In this document: in pieces, positions 39,411-48,285 of the stretch | Layout: every line of letters begins with the position of its first letter | Position numbering within the stretch: the stretch's first letter is position 1 | Source of the DNA: Massilia sp. Bi118 | GTDB lineage: Bacteria > Pseudomonadota > Gammaproteobacteria > Burkholderiales > Burkholderiaceae_D | Length of the DNA: 64,000 nucleotides | Direction: 5' to 3' | Assembly: GCF_918697865.1 (NCBI RefSeq) | Contig: NZ_CAKKMV010000004.1 | Location: 248,001-312,000 of the forward strand | Notes under the pieces: generated by a model | Database searches by the model: none | Seen by the model: only the letters and a program-made list of their open reading frames with translations | Told to the model about the DNA's origin: nothing | Made by a program: the position numbers and the translations under genes

Positions 39411-41410
39411 GTGCGACGCGCAATCGCTCGTTAATTCCCCAGTCGCTATCCGACTTGACGCTCTGGCCGGCGCCAGACGAGCGTGCGTTCGACGAGGAAA
39501 AAAGGGCCAATTACTTGCGCCGTAGGCTGGCCGTGCAGATGTACTCCGACGGTGTCCGGCACGAAGACATCACGAGGGAGACAGGCCTGCCGAGACAGAC
39601 TGTATGTAATATGGTGCACCGATGCTTGATGGGCGCCGAGGACGGGACGATCGCCGGCTTTCGTGCTCTTGTGCCATGGAAGCGGCTGGCGGGCTACGAT
39701 CGCAAGCTGCCAATCGTGCGTGAGCTAGGCGATGGTTCTGCAGGGTGTGCAGGCGCTTTAACGTTGTTGTTCTCACGGTTCCCGGAAGTGGAAAAGGCTG
39801 TACGAAGTAGCTTTTTGGGGCATCCGTCGGGACGGGTGCCAAACGGTAGAGTGAGCTATACCGCATTGCATGGTGAGTTCCTCGACGAGCTTCGGCAGTT
39901 GAATTTCACCGATCGGGATTGGCCCTTCAATACAAAGGATTGCGGCTACAAATCGTTGCGTGCGTATTGCCTGGCGCTGTTGAAGGAAGAGCCCGTCTTG
40001 TGGTTCGGTGCCCGAAGTGGCGAAGACGCGGTACGCCGTCACGGGGTCGGGTCGGGTTTTCGCAGTGTTTTCCCTAAGCTTCGCGGTTATGGTGCTTGCC
40101 AGTTGGACTTTCACAAAGTTGATGCGGCATCCGTAATCATCATTGAGACGGAGACAGGCGCGCGGTTGCCGGTACCTGTTGCTCGTTGGCATATCGGGTT
40201 CTTGATCGAAGAACGTTACAACCTCGTACTTGGCGCCTTCGCCGCGCTCGAAAGGACGCCTAGTGGCGATAGCGTCCTCGAAGTGATCGATGTGGCCCTG
40301 CGCCCTTGCGAAGGAAAAGGGGCAGTGTCTTGTCACCTGACTGAAGATGGAAAGGTCTTTCCTCTTCAGCTGATGCCCGAGCTTGCCTTTCAGGGATTCA
40401 GTGTCCTTAAGATGGACAATGCATGGTCGAATGCCGCAACTGGCGTGGTCGACAACATCATCAACACGGTCGGGTGCGCGGTCAACTTTGGTCCGGTAAA
40501 AGCGTGGTGGCGCCGGCATCCGATCGAACGCATTTTCGGCGAGCTTACGCAGCGCGGCCTCCAGCGTCTGCCGTCCACATTCGGCTCGGGTCCCGATGAT
40601 ACGAAGCGGTCCAACCCCTTGGAAAATGCTGTCAAGTTCGAGATCACGATCAAGGATCTTTTAGATGTCATTCACGGCTGTATTCGAGAGCATAACGACG
40701 ACGCGAACGAGGGGATCGACTTCGCATCACCCATGACGGCTCTTCAGCATGACCTCGGTAATCCTGATGCCGGAGTATTCCTGCAACCGTTGCCACGCGC
40801 CGCACAAGCCGACTTCAGACTTTTGAGTCATACGGAGGTCGTGACGGTCTGTGGCAACCTTCATACCAATGTCAGGCCGCACGTCACTCTCGGGCGGTGG
40901 AAATATACCAATGCGGCACTTGCGAACTCGTACGACCTGATTGACCATCAGCTTATCGCCTATTGTGATTTACGAGATGTGCAAAACGTGAGGGCGACCG
41001 TCTTGGGTACAGGCGAGCAGCTTGGCGCGCTGCTGGCCCCTGCAGGGCGCCGGGGGCAGCATATTTCGTGGCGAACCCGTGCGTTGATCAACCAGGCGGG
41101 ACTGTCCGAACGCAATCGGACCAACCACACGTCGGTCGCGTCCAATTGGCGCGAAACCAAAGAGGAAACGCTTCGAGAGACCCTGAAGGTGACGGGTAAG
41201 CGTAAGCGGAAGCGTGCTTCGAACGAAGCACTCGAAGTCGCCAAACTCGAGGCTGAAGAAAGTCGTGCAAATGCGCGGCGCGATACCGCGCTTGAAATTC
41301 CAGAAGAGCCTGAGAAGCCGATGCATGAGCCGGCTTCTACACAGCATGAGAAGCGTCGTGCGCCAACGTTCGCTGATCCGGCGGATGCGCCAATCTATCT
41401 CGGAGATTGA
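39407..41410 (+). CDS. tnsB: TnsB-like DDE transposase
   Basis: A 667-residue transposase: N-terminal helix-turn-helix region (GVRHEDITRETGLPRQTVCNM, read in parts), an RNase H-like core with Asp in GACQLDFHKVD (about 234), Asp in LKMDNAWSNAA (about 336) and Glu in HPIERIFGEL (about 373), and a C-terminal basic, Lys/Arg-rich tail (TGKRKRKRASNE) ending in a short acidic stretch that may contact TnsC. It joins the element's 3' ends to the target. It presumably binds the four repeats at 37782-37948. Confidence 0.87.
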   Translation: MSATRNRSLIPQSLSDLTLWPAPDERAFDEEKRANYLRRRLAVQMYSDGVRHEDITRETGLPRQTVCNMVHRCLMGAEDGTIAGFRALVPWKRLAGYDRKLPIVRELGDGSAGCAGALTLLFSRFPEVEKAVRSSFLGHPSGRVPNGRVSYTALHGEFLDELRQLNFTDRDWPFNTKDCGYKSLRAYCLALLKEEPVLWFGARSGEDAVRRHGVGSGFRSVFPKLRGYGACQLDFHKVDAASVIIIETETGARLPVPVARWHIGFLIEERYNLVLGAFAALERTPSGDSVLEVIDVALRPCEGKGAVSCHLTEDGKVFPLQLMPELAFQGFSVLKMDNAWSNAATGVVDNIINTVGCAVNFGPVKAWWRRHPIERIFGELTQRGLQRLPSTFGSGPDDTKRSNPLENAVKFEITIKDLLDVIHGCIREHNDDANEGIDFASPMTALQHDLGNPDAGVFLQPLPRAAQADFRLLSHTEVVTVCGNLHTNVRPHVTLGRWKYTNAALANSYDLIDHQLIAYCDLRDVQNVRATVLGTGEQLGALLAPAGRRGQHISWRTRALINQAGLSERNRTNHTSVASNWRETKEETLRETLKVTGKRKRKRASNEALEVAKLEAEESRANARRDTALEIPEEPEKPMHEPASTQHEKRRAPTFADPADAPIYLGD

Positions 41411-41411
41411 A

Positions 41412-42395
41412 ATGACCTCTTTTGCCGAACGTCTCGGCGACCAGTTGACGATTGACCACCCTGCGTTCAGCTCGCAAACGGTACTACTAACGGAGCCAAT
41501 TAAAGCGCTTTACCAGGTCGTCCGTTATGTCCTTCTTGTACGGGAAACTGGATGCTGTTTCACGGCTCCAAGCGGCGTTGGTAAAACACGCGCCTTGATG
41601 ATGCTCGAGCACGTTCTGCGGGATCGCATGCCGAATCTTGTGGTTGTCCGCCACACCAGCTGGAATCATCAGGTGCCGTCAATCCGCGCTTTCTTCAAAC
41701 ACTTCCTCACTGCGGTCGACCATCCAGAACTGCGTGGCGAGACTTTCGATTTAAGGCGAAGGCTGGTTTGCCGTCTAATCGACTTGGCGCGCACGCACCA
41801 GTCTCCCTTTGTCGTGCTTTTGATCGACGAAGCAGGTGCGCTGCGTATTGACGACTTCCTCTTCCTCAAGGACATCTACAACGACCTTGATCGCGAAGGT
41901 GTCGGTCTAATCACGATCATGATTGGGCAGGACCCCGATTTTTCTGACGTAATCGCACTTTTACGGGAAAAGGGTCGGACAGATCTCGTGTCGCGATTCG
42001 CGAGACGACGCGAAGTGTTAAGGCCACTGTCTACGTCTAAAGACGTCGCTGGAATCTTTCGACAGTATGACACTAGCATCTGGCCGCAGGGTTCTGAGCA
42101 AACATGGACGAAGTTCTTCCTTCCCGAAGCCTGTGCTTCTGGCTTCACACTCGAGAGTCAAACGCCGCTGTTTTTCGAAGCGCTTCGGTCGTGCGTGGGG
42201 AAACCCCTTCCACGCGCCGGATTTCCTGCTCGGCAGTTCTTCGCCGCCGTCCGACATTTTCTCACTATGCAGCAGCATGAAGATCTGCCTGGCCGGTTGC
42301 CACCGCCTGAAGCATGGCAGGACGCAGTTGAATTTGCTCTGCTGGCAGATGCCGTCAACGATTTGAAGACCGAAGCGAAGCGCTTAAGGAGGTAG
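41412..42395 (+). CDS. tnsC: TnsC-like AAA+ regulator ATPase
   Basis: A 327-residue AAA+ protein: Walker A TAPSGVGKT (about 51-59), Walker B VVLLIDEAGAL, sensor region IGQDPDFSDV and an Arg-rich segment SRFARRREVLRP. It links target selection to the transposase. It lies one base after the tnsB stop and is followed by tniQ five bases later. Confidence 0.85.
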   Translation: MTSFAERLGDQLTIDHPAFSSQTVLLTEPIKALYQVVRYVLLVRETGCCFTAPSGVGKTRALMMLEHVLRDRMPNLVVVRHTSWNHQVPSIRAFFKHFLTAVDHPELRGETFDLRRRLVCRLIDLARTHQSPFVVLLIDEAGALRIDDFLFLKDIYNDLDREGVGLITIMIGQDPDFSDVIALLREKGRTDLVSRFARRREVLRPLSTSKDVAGIFRQYDTSIWPQGSEQTWTKFFLPEACASGFTLESQTPLFFEALRSCVGKPLPRAGFPARQFFAAVRHFLTMQQHEDLPGRLPPPEAWQDAVEFALLADAVNDLKTEAKRLRR

Positions 42396-42400
42396 CAGAA

Positions 42401-43774
42401 ATGATACTGCTCGACGTTCAGCGACAGCCATCGGCCACCAATGCGGCGCTCGATCTCAATTCATTACCTTGGGAGTCGATCACGTCCTCATTGTGGCGCT
42501 TTGCATGGCGGAACGGGTTGCGAGCGAAAGAGTTACTGCGGTTCTGTTCGCGGGGTGCATCGTACGAAAAAGAACACGCGAAAATGACGAGTGCTCCTGG
42601 GTTTGACGCTAAGCTCTTTGCAGGCTACAGCGGGTGGAGTAGGAGTTCGGCGGAGCCGAAATATATCGTTGCAAAACGGCTGCATCATCGCGGCATTTGG
42701 TGGTGCCGAACATTTCGGTACTGCCCGATTTGCCTGGAACACGCCTACCATAGCTTCTGGCATCAGAACCTGTTTATCACCCACTGTCCGCTGGATAACG
42801 CGCCGCTGTGTACGCAGTGCTATTGTTGTGGCTACGTACTGCCAGCGTACGGTTTCCATTATCGACTCTTGGACGAACCGTTCACGTGTGCGCAATGTGG
42901 CGGGCCTGTCGCCGGCGTCGAGCCGAGAGTGTCAGCCCGGCTGCAAATTCAGGAGCGCGCAATAGAGATCGGCAGGACTCTTGATGTGTTAGCCCTATGG
43001 TGGGAGATGACCACTACTGCACGAGAGGAATTCGAGTTCCTGTTTCAGGACAGCGAGCTTTATCACGCCGCGCGTTGGTTGCGAGTGGATACCTGTATCA
43101 GACAGTGGGTGCAAGACCGTGCACCCATCTGCTCCAGCCTTGCTTTGTCAAGGCGCACTATACCTGAACTGGTCATTCTGAAGTGGAGGGTACGACTTGC
43201 GCCACCTGTTCTGCAAGATCACTTTATTCGCACTCGAACACCCCGTCACGTGCAACTCGACCTCGCGAGGCAGGTATACCAGGCGACGCTACGCCGTCTT
43301 GCCCGAGCAATCCAGATGGTTTCGCCATTCGACGATGCCGAGCATAGGCGGTATCTTGCATTGCCCCCAAGTGATCTAGTGCGTCATCCAGGCGGTTGCA
43401 ATGTATATCTCCTTGCATTGGTTGTGCTTCGTCGGTGCTACGAAACGTATTTTAGTGTCATGCAGGAGGACATCTCGAACGTACAATTCCAAATGGATTT
43501 AACCAGTTTTAGCAGAGATCTCGAATTTGGGAGTCGTATTCGGACATATTGGCGGCTGCGTTACCTTGCCAAGTTCGGTTCGATTTACTGGTGGCTCATC
43601 GCACTTCGCAAGCCTACTTCTGGCGTGAAAGAGACAAAGTTGAACCAACTGGTGTTACGAGCCACTACCGTCGATCCTTCATATCAACATGGCGACTTAA
43701 TAGTAGGAAGTGTCGCTTTTCCGAGCGTCGACGGGCTAGATCTGCGCAAGCTCGCCCGACGTCAGGGCGAATAG
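42401..43774 (+). CDS. tniQ: TniQ-family target selection protein
   Basis: A 457-residue TniQ/TnsD-like protein with LPWESITSSLWRFAWRNG at the start, and zinc-binding Cys/His sets FRYCPICLEHAYH, HCPLDNAPLCTQC, CYCCGY and FTCAQCGG (about 105-165), followed by a long helical C-terminal part. AGGAGGT precedes the ATG. TniQ proteins direct insertion to a site or to a guide complex; the target here is unknown. Confidence 0.85.
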   Translation: MILLDVQRQPSATNAALDLNSLPWESITSSLWRFAWRNGLRAKELLRFCSRGASYEKEHAKMTSAPGFDAKLFAGYSGWSRSSAEPKYIVAKRLHHRGIWWCRTFRYCPICLEHAYHSFWHQNLFITHCPLDNAPLCTQCYCCGYVLPAYGFHYRLLDEPFTCAQCGGPVAGVEPRVSARLQIQERAIEIGRTLDVLALWWEMTTTAREEFEFLFQDSELYHAARWLRVDTCIRQWVQDRAPICSSLALSRRTIPELVILKWRVRLAPPVLQDHFIRTRTPRHVQLDLARQVYQATLRRLARAIQMVSPFDDAEHRRYLALPPSDLVRHPGGCNVYLLALVVLRRCYETYFSVMQEDISNVQFQMDLTSFSRDLEFGSRIRTYWRLRYLAKFGSIYWWLIALRKPTSGVKETKLNQLVLRATTVDPSYQHGDLIVGSVAFPSVDGLDLRKLARRQGE

Positions 43775-43920
43775 AGTTAGTGCGGTTACAAAACTGAGCG
43801 ACATACCGCAAACGGATAAGCGGGCATGGCTGACTGTCAGGTTGCTTGCAAGCCTCAGTCGAGCAGCGCTGTTGGTCGGTTGCTCAGCCTCTTACGTGGT
43901 GGCAAACGAACCGGATAAAC
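43775..43920. other. Gap between tniQ and the cargo genes
   Basis: The 146 bases carry no supported gene. No copy of the left-end repeats in either orientation was seen here. Confidence 0.5.
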
Positions 43921-44736
43921 TTATTGAATCATTACGAACGGATTGGGCTTTCCAGTGCGTTGTTCAATTGATTCGAACGATGCGTCGATCCTTGCGCCAT
44001 CTGTTGAGGCGAAGACGGCAAAGCCGAAGCCGTGACCAAAGCGAGCCTGCAGTGCAAGCAAGTCCTGTCCCGCCGAGATGCTAATCTTGTATTCAAACTG
44101 ATCATTGAGAAGCGACTTGGAGCGCACGAGCGCAGGTGCCAGTCCGTCAAGTTGCTGAAGGTGATCGAAAACTACGTAGCGCCCGCTGTTTGTAATAAGC
44201 TCGGCATTGGTGAACCATTTCAATGCGATTCTCCCTTCAGGCGGGAATACATTCTTCGTTTGCATGTAATAGATCGCTTTGGTCAGCTTTCCAGAAAAGA
44301 TCTCGACGGCTCGATGCATTTCGCTGGTCACGCGCACTGGACCCGCCTCTTGATTCGTCATGCCGGGTGGTGGTGCGATCCCCAGCCGCCGGTTTAATGC
44401 TCGGGCTTCGACAGCCGACGGCATCATTTTGGCAATCAGTTCCGGGTGCTTCTGGTGTACTGACGTGATCAGTGCCGACATTCGGCCGTCGCGATTACCC
44501 GAGTCCGTAAATGGGTCGGTCCGTCCAAGCAAAGAAATGATGAGGTCATGGTCTGCGGTGCCGTGATTACAGCTCTCGCAGGCTGGGAACTCAAAGCCTT
44601 CTGGCCAGTCACGAAACTGGAACATCGCCCGAGGAGGGCAGTGCTCGATGGTTGTTGCCTTTTCGCCACCTCCGCAGAAGATACAAACTGGATGTGCAGA
44701 AAAAAATGCATTCTTTCTAACGCGCGACATTCCCAC
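43921..44736 (-). CDS. HNH-endonuclease-like zinc protein
   Basis: A 271-residue protein beginning with an HNH-like zinc core: CIFCGGGEKATTIEHCPPRAM then PACESCNHGTADHD (about residues 18-63). The order CxxC, EH, CxxCN resembles HNH nucleases, though the His pattern is not canonical. The remainder (MMPSAVEARALNRRLGI... WFTNAELITNSGRYVVFDHLQQ) is unrecognised. GGAGAGG lies before the GTG at 44736; an ATG at 44730 is the alternative. Cargo of the mobile region, possibly defensive. Confidence 0.65.
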   Translation of the reverse strand: MGMSRVRKNAFFSAHPVCIFCGGGEKATTIEHCPPRAMFQFRDWPEGFEFPACESCNHGTADHDLIISLLGRTDPFTDSGNRDGRMSALITSVHQKHPELIAKMMPSAVEARALNRRLGIAPPPGMTNQEAGPVRVTSEMHRAVEIFSGKLTKAIYYMQTKNVFPPEGRIALKWFTNAELITNSGRYVVFDHLQQLDGLAPALVRSKSLLNDQFEYKISISAGQDLLALQARFGHGFGFAVFASTDGARIDASFESIEQRTGKPNPFVMIQ

Positions 44737-44778
44737 TCAGGCCTCTCCTTCTCGTTATTCCTAATTAATTCGATGTTC

Positions 44779-45975
44779 TCACCAGTTTGCGCGATGTTTA
44801 TCTTCTGTATCGATGTGGCGCGCATCGTCTGGTGAGTGCAGATAGCCACTCGTCGTGCTGATGGACGCGTGTCCTAGATTGTCCCGGACATGCCGCAGAT
44901 CGACGGCTTTGTTGGCCATATGCGACCCTGCCGTATGCCTGAGCCAGTGGGCGGATGCCTGGCCGATCATTGCGGCTCGGTGCGAATGCTCAGCTCCTTT
45001 CATCTTGACCCGTTCGGCCGTCATACTGAACACTGCCTTGACGATATCGTGAATGCCGCCACGACTTAAGTGCCTGGGCTTGCCGCCGATTGGTAAAAGC
45101 AGAGGTGTCGACTCACCACGGACAGGCAGGACTGGAAAGCCCAGTTCGCGCCTGTATTTGCCAAGCTCGGTCATAAGCTCTGTGGTGGCCGGAACGATAC
45201 GCACTTTGCTGCCTTTGCCCAGGATTTCTAGCCACCAGCGCTCATTACCCTCCTGGTCGCGCCGACAGAAGAAATCACCCATCGTGCCCTCGGCGACTTC
45301 CGTGATGCGTAGCCCGCACACGTAGCACAGGGTCATCAGCCAACGTAGCCGGAAATGGTGTTCTCGTTCCCGCGGTGTTTCGCGTGGGAGTGAGTCGATC
45401 GTTATCTTGACTTCGTCCCAGAGCTCCTGGTCGAGATATCGCTCTACGCGAGGCGTCCGACTGGTCTTGCGTTGACGGGACAGCGACAGGGGATTGCCGG
45501 CAAGGTATCCGGCATTGACCAGCCAGGAAAACATCGAATTGAGGATTACTCCGGCCTGCCGCCGGCTAGACTGGGACAACGGGCCCGCGAATGGGCGCCA
45601 TCTAGGGTCGTGACGCGGGTGTCGCCGATTCTGTTGTGCGATCCATCGGTCGCGCGGCTGAGGATTGGCCAGGAAGGCGTGGTACGAGAGCCAATCTTCA
45701 TGGGTAATCGACGATAAGGCCTTGCCCCGTTCTACCACACACCACAGCAGCAAGCGTTCCGCCTCCTTGCGATATGCGTCGAATGTCGTTTGCGTCGGGG
45801 TGAAGTTCGCTAGCCAGGCCAGAACTGCCGCCACGTCCGTATCCGCACCAATCTGCCGCGGCATATCCCATTCTCGGTTCGAACCTGCAGAGCCATCGAG
45901 TTCGTGAGAAACCGTCCAGGTCTCGATCGGCGCCACGCGCGCGGGTTGTGTAACGGTTGAAGGTTGTTCTTGCAT
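44779..45975 (-). CDS. Tyrosine recombinase / phage-type integrase
   Basis: A 398-residue recombinase with an N-terminal SAM-like core-binding domain (about 45-165: TFDAYRKEAERLLLWCVVERG) and a catalytic domain with Arg in CGLRITEVAEG, Lys in LGKGSKVR, HxxR in HWLRHTAGSH, His in LGHASISTT and the nucleophile Tyr in SGYLHS. All catalytic positions are present. It is unlike XerC/D in having a long N-terminal tail. It could mobilise a separate island nested in the Tn7-like element. Confidence 0.88.
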   Translation of the reverse strand: MQEQPSTVTQPARVAPIETWTVSHELDGSAGSNREWDMPRQIGADTDVAAVLAWLANFTPTQTTFDAYRKEAERLLLWCVVERGKALSSITHEDWLSYHAFLANPQPRDRWIAQQNRRHPRHDPRWRPFAGPLSQSSRRQAGVILNSMFSWLVNAGYLAGNPLSLSRQRKTSRTPRVERYLDQELWDEVKITIDSLPRETPREREHHFRLRWLMTLCYVCGLRITEVAEGTMGDFFCRRDQEGNERWWLEILGKGSKVRIVPATTELMTELGKYRRELGFPVLPVRGESTPLLLPIGGKPRHLSRGGIHDIVKAVFSMTAERVKMKGAEHSHRAAMIGQASAHWLRHTAGSHMANKAVDLRHVRDNLGHASISTTSGYLHSPDDARHIDTEDKHRANW

Positions 45976-46014
45976 GGTTGCGGCAATCGAAAAATATTCT
46001 GCTGCGCCAGCATT

Positions 46015-46049
46015 GGCGATACGGCACGTGGATCAAGTGCCGTATCGCC
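46015..46049. terminator. Perfect 13-bp hairpin after the subtilase gene
   Basis: GGCGATACGGCAC / GTGCCGTATCGCC with a 9-base loop, 13 bases beyond the subtilase stop. There is no U-run on either side, so it may be a Rho-assisted stop or a recombination-related site upstream of the integrase gene. Confidence 0.55.
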
Positions 46050-46062
46050 GAACATGCGCCGA

Positions 46063-48279
46063 TCAGGATCGGCCGTTGCCGGTTTTGATGCGCACCTCCT
46101 GGCGAACCTCGACAGGCTGCAGGGTCTGGTAGCGCTGTCGGATGTTATTGTAGACGCCGGGCGTGTCTTCAGCCGAAACCGTAACCACCATTGCGTACGG
46201 TAGGGGCGGCAGCGACTGGTTATCTACGCTCTGGCCATCTTCTCGGGCGCCGTAGGTAATGTCGAACATCGGGTCATCGAGGGTGTCGACGTTAAAGCGC
46301 TGCTCATGCTTGAGTGTGGTTTCCCACTTCTGTTCGTCAACCCGCGCCTCCAGTTCAGTGGTGTACATCTTGGAGGACGAGAAAAAGGTCGTCGTTTCCT
46401 TCTTACTCTTCTTCGGCCGCAGAAGTACAGTCAAGCCGGCGCGCGTGTAGTTGACAGCGTGCTCAGGGTCGGTGTGGCTGGCAAAGCACAACGTGGCCCG
46501 TAGCGTGACCCGACCATTGAGCGGCATCGTCGGGAACGGGATTAGGGCCCGCAGGTTCTGCCCAGCCTTGAGGGTGCCTTGATAGATGACGCGCACTTCA
46601 TTATCGTCGCAGGTAAGCACTTCTTCGACACTTTGCGGGAACCGACCATGTCCCACGTGGCTCATCAGCATATGCTTTGGCCTGGTTGCATGGTGCGACA
46701 TGAGTGCGCGGACAGCAAGGAGACTCAGTGGCGAATTGAGCGAGACCTTCACGCCGATGGCGGTGCGAAGGGTCGCTGGCGAGCTAAAGCTAGTTCCGGT
46801 TGTGTACGCATACTGGCCGGTCAACGCGTTGTACACCACGAACGGCTCGCTCTCCGAGCCCCCGAAGCCGACGCCGTCCGGTTTAATCATGCCTGGGCTG
46901 CGGCCTGGGCCGTGTGAACTGTACGGCGCACGCGTCCAGGTAGTGCCGGTGGTATCGCAGGCCCCCACCGCCAATGCGTTGACCATGTCTGAAGGAGGTT
47001 GCACCCTGCTGTCCGGCCATGCTTTTTCCCCGTCATTGCCGACTGCGACCGCCGCCAGGGTGGTGCCCGATGCCAGATGACTGTCGATCAGCGCGGTCCA
47101 AGGATGGACTTCATCGTCATCCATGGGCATGTATGGCCCGATGCTGAGATTGACGAAGTCGGGTTTTTCGGTCTTGAGCACGTTATCGATGTGCTTCAGC
47201 ACGTCGTAGAGGTCTGCGTCGGGCACGCCGGCCGGCGCCTGCAGTGCTGGACTGATGCAGCGGTAGTGATGGACATTGGCGTAAGGCCGCGGAAATTCGG
47301 GTGCGGCTTCGTCAATCGGGCCAAATAGCACGGAGCTCGTGACACCGTTACCGTGATTCAGATAGGCGGCCGCGGTCGACTCAGCGCCAGGCATGATGGT
47401 CTCCTTGACCCAAGCGCTCAGATCGGTATGCCCAATTCCGCCATCGAAGACGGCGACTTTGAGAGAAGTATCGATTGCCGGCATCGTTGGCAGGATAGGC
47501 GCAGGAACGTTGGAGCTACGCATTTCCCTGCCACCGATGCGCAGCGACGGCATAACGCGCACGGCGCGAACAAAGTTGAACGCAGCAAGCTCGCGTGCCA
47601 AAGTGGCGGCGATCCGGACCGGAACGAAGGTCAACCCTGAAATCACGAGGGCGCGGTTCGATTCAGCTTCTCCGCCCAGCGATTTGACGTAGGAAGCGAA
47701 CGCCTGGACGATATCGCCTTCTTCCGCCGACGCGTGCAGCACGACCTCCAGTAGCGATTGGTTCGATGCCGACTCGCTGACGTAGTCTTTGTCGACCGCC
47801 GCAAACGATTGCATCATCTCAAACCGACAAAAAGCTTTCTGATGGGTTTGCGGGATTTTTGGCGCGTACAGCATGTCCGCTAGACGTTCAAAAGCGTGTT
47901 CGTCGCCGGCGACGTACAGTGCTGCCGTGAACAGCGATTCCCCCGCTTTCTGGCGAAGATCGGTGAGCTTTCTGGGAACAACGAATGCCGACCGGCTTCC
48001 TACGCATCGCAGGCCGCTTGCCTTAAGCAGAGCATTCGGGTGGTGCGTTTTCGCCAGGAAGGCCGGGTGCAGCGTGAACTTCGCAACGGACTCACCATTT
48101 GGTTTCAGGCTTGCGTCCTGCGCACGCTGACTCTTCAAGATGTCGCCGAGCTGCTCGCCAAGCAAAGGCCGTTGCTCGCTGATCAGGTAGGGATATTTTT
48201 TCGGACCTGAACCGCGGTTGAGCTTATGAAGATGCGTGAGCGTTTCACCGTAACCCAAGATGATGTTCGTTGCTGCCAT
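46063..48279 (-). CDS. Subtilisin-like serine protease paired with an AAA+ ATPase
   Basis: A 738-residue S8-family protein. The triad is visible: Asp in VAVFDGGIG (about 276), His in LNHGNGVTS (about 308) and Ser in GTSFSSPAT (about 497), with the oxyanion Asn in AVGNDGEKAW. It has a 250-residue N-terminal part and a 220-residue C-terminal part with KPKKSKKETTTFF-type segments, and no signal peptide, so it is cytoplasmic. Six bases separate it from the upstream ATPase gene. Such ATPase/subtilase pairs recur in genomic islands and are candidates for anti-phage protease systems; the assignment is inference. Confidence 0.85.
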   Translation of the reverse strand: MAATNIILGYGETLTHLHKLNRGSGPKKYPYLISEQRPLLGEQLGDILKSQRAQDASLKPNGESVAKFTLHPAFLAKTHHPNALLKASGLRCVGSRSAFVVPRKLTDLRQKAGESLFTAALYVAGDEHAFERLADMLYAPKIPQTHQKAFCRFEMMQSFAAVDKDYVSESASNQSLLEVVLHASAEEGDIVQAFASYVKSLGGEAESNRALVISGLTFVPVRIAATLARELAAFNFVRAVRVMPSLRIGGREMRSSNVPAPILPTMPAIDTSLKVAVFDGGIGHTDLSAWVKETIMPGAESTAAAYLNHGNGVTSSVLFGPIDEAAPEFPRPYANVHHYRCISPALQAPAGVPDADLYDVLKHIDNVLKTEKPDFVNLSIGPYMPMDDDEVHPWTALIDSHLASGTTLAAVAVGNDGEKAWPDSRVQPPSDMVNALAVGACDTTGTTWTRAPYSSHGPGRSPGMIKPDGVGFGGSESEPFVVYNALTGQYAYTTGTSFSSPATLRTAIGVKVSLNSPLSLLAVRALMSHHATRPKHMLMSHVGHGRFPQSVEEVLTCDDNEVRVIYQGTLKAGQNLRALIPFPTMPLNGRVTLRATLCFASHTDPEHAVNYTRAGLTVLLRPKKSKKETTTFFSSSKMYTTELEARVDEQKWETTLKHEQRFNVDTLDDPMFDITYGAREDGQSVDNQSLPPLPYAMVVTVSAEDTPGVYNNIRQRYQTLQPVEVRQEVRIKTGNGRS

Positions 48280-48285
48280 GCGTAA

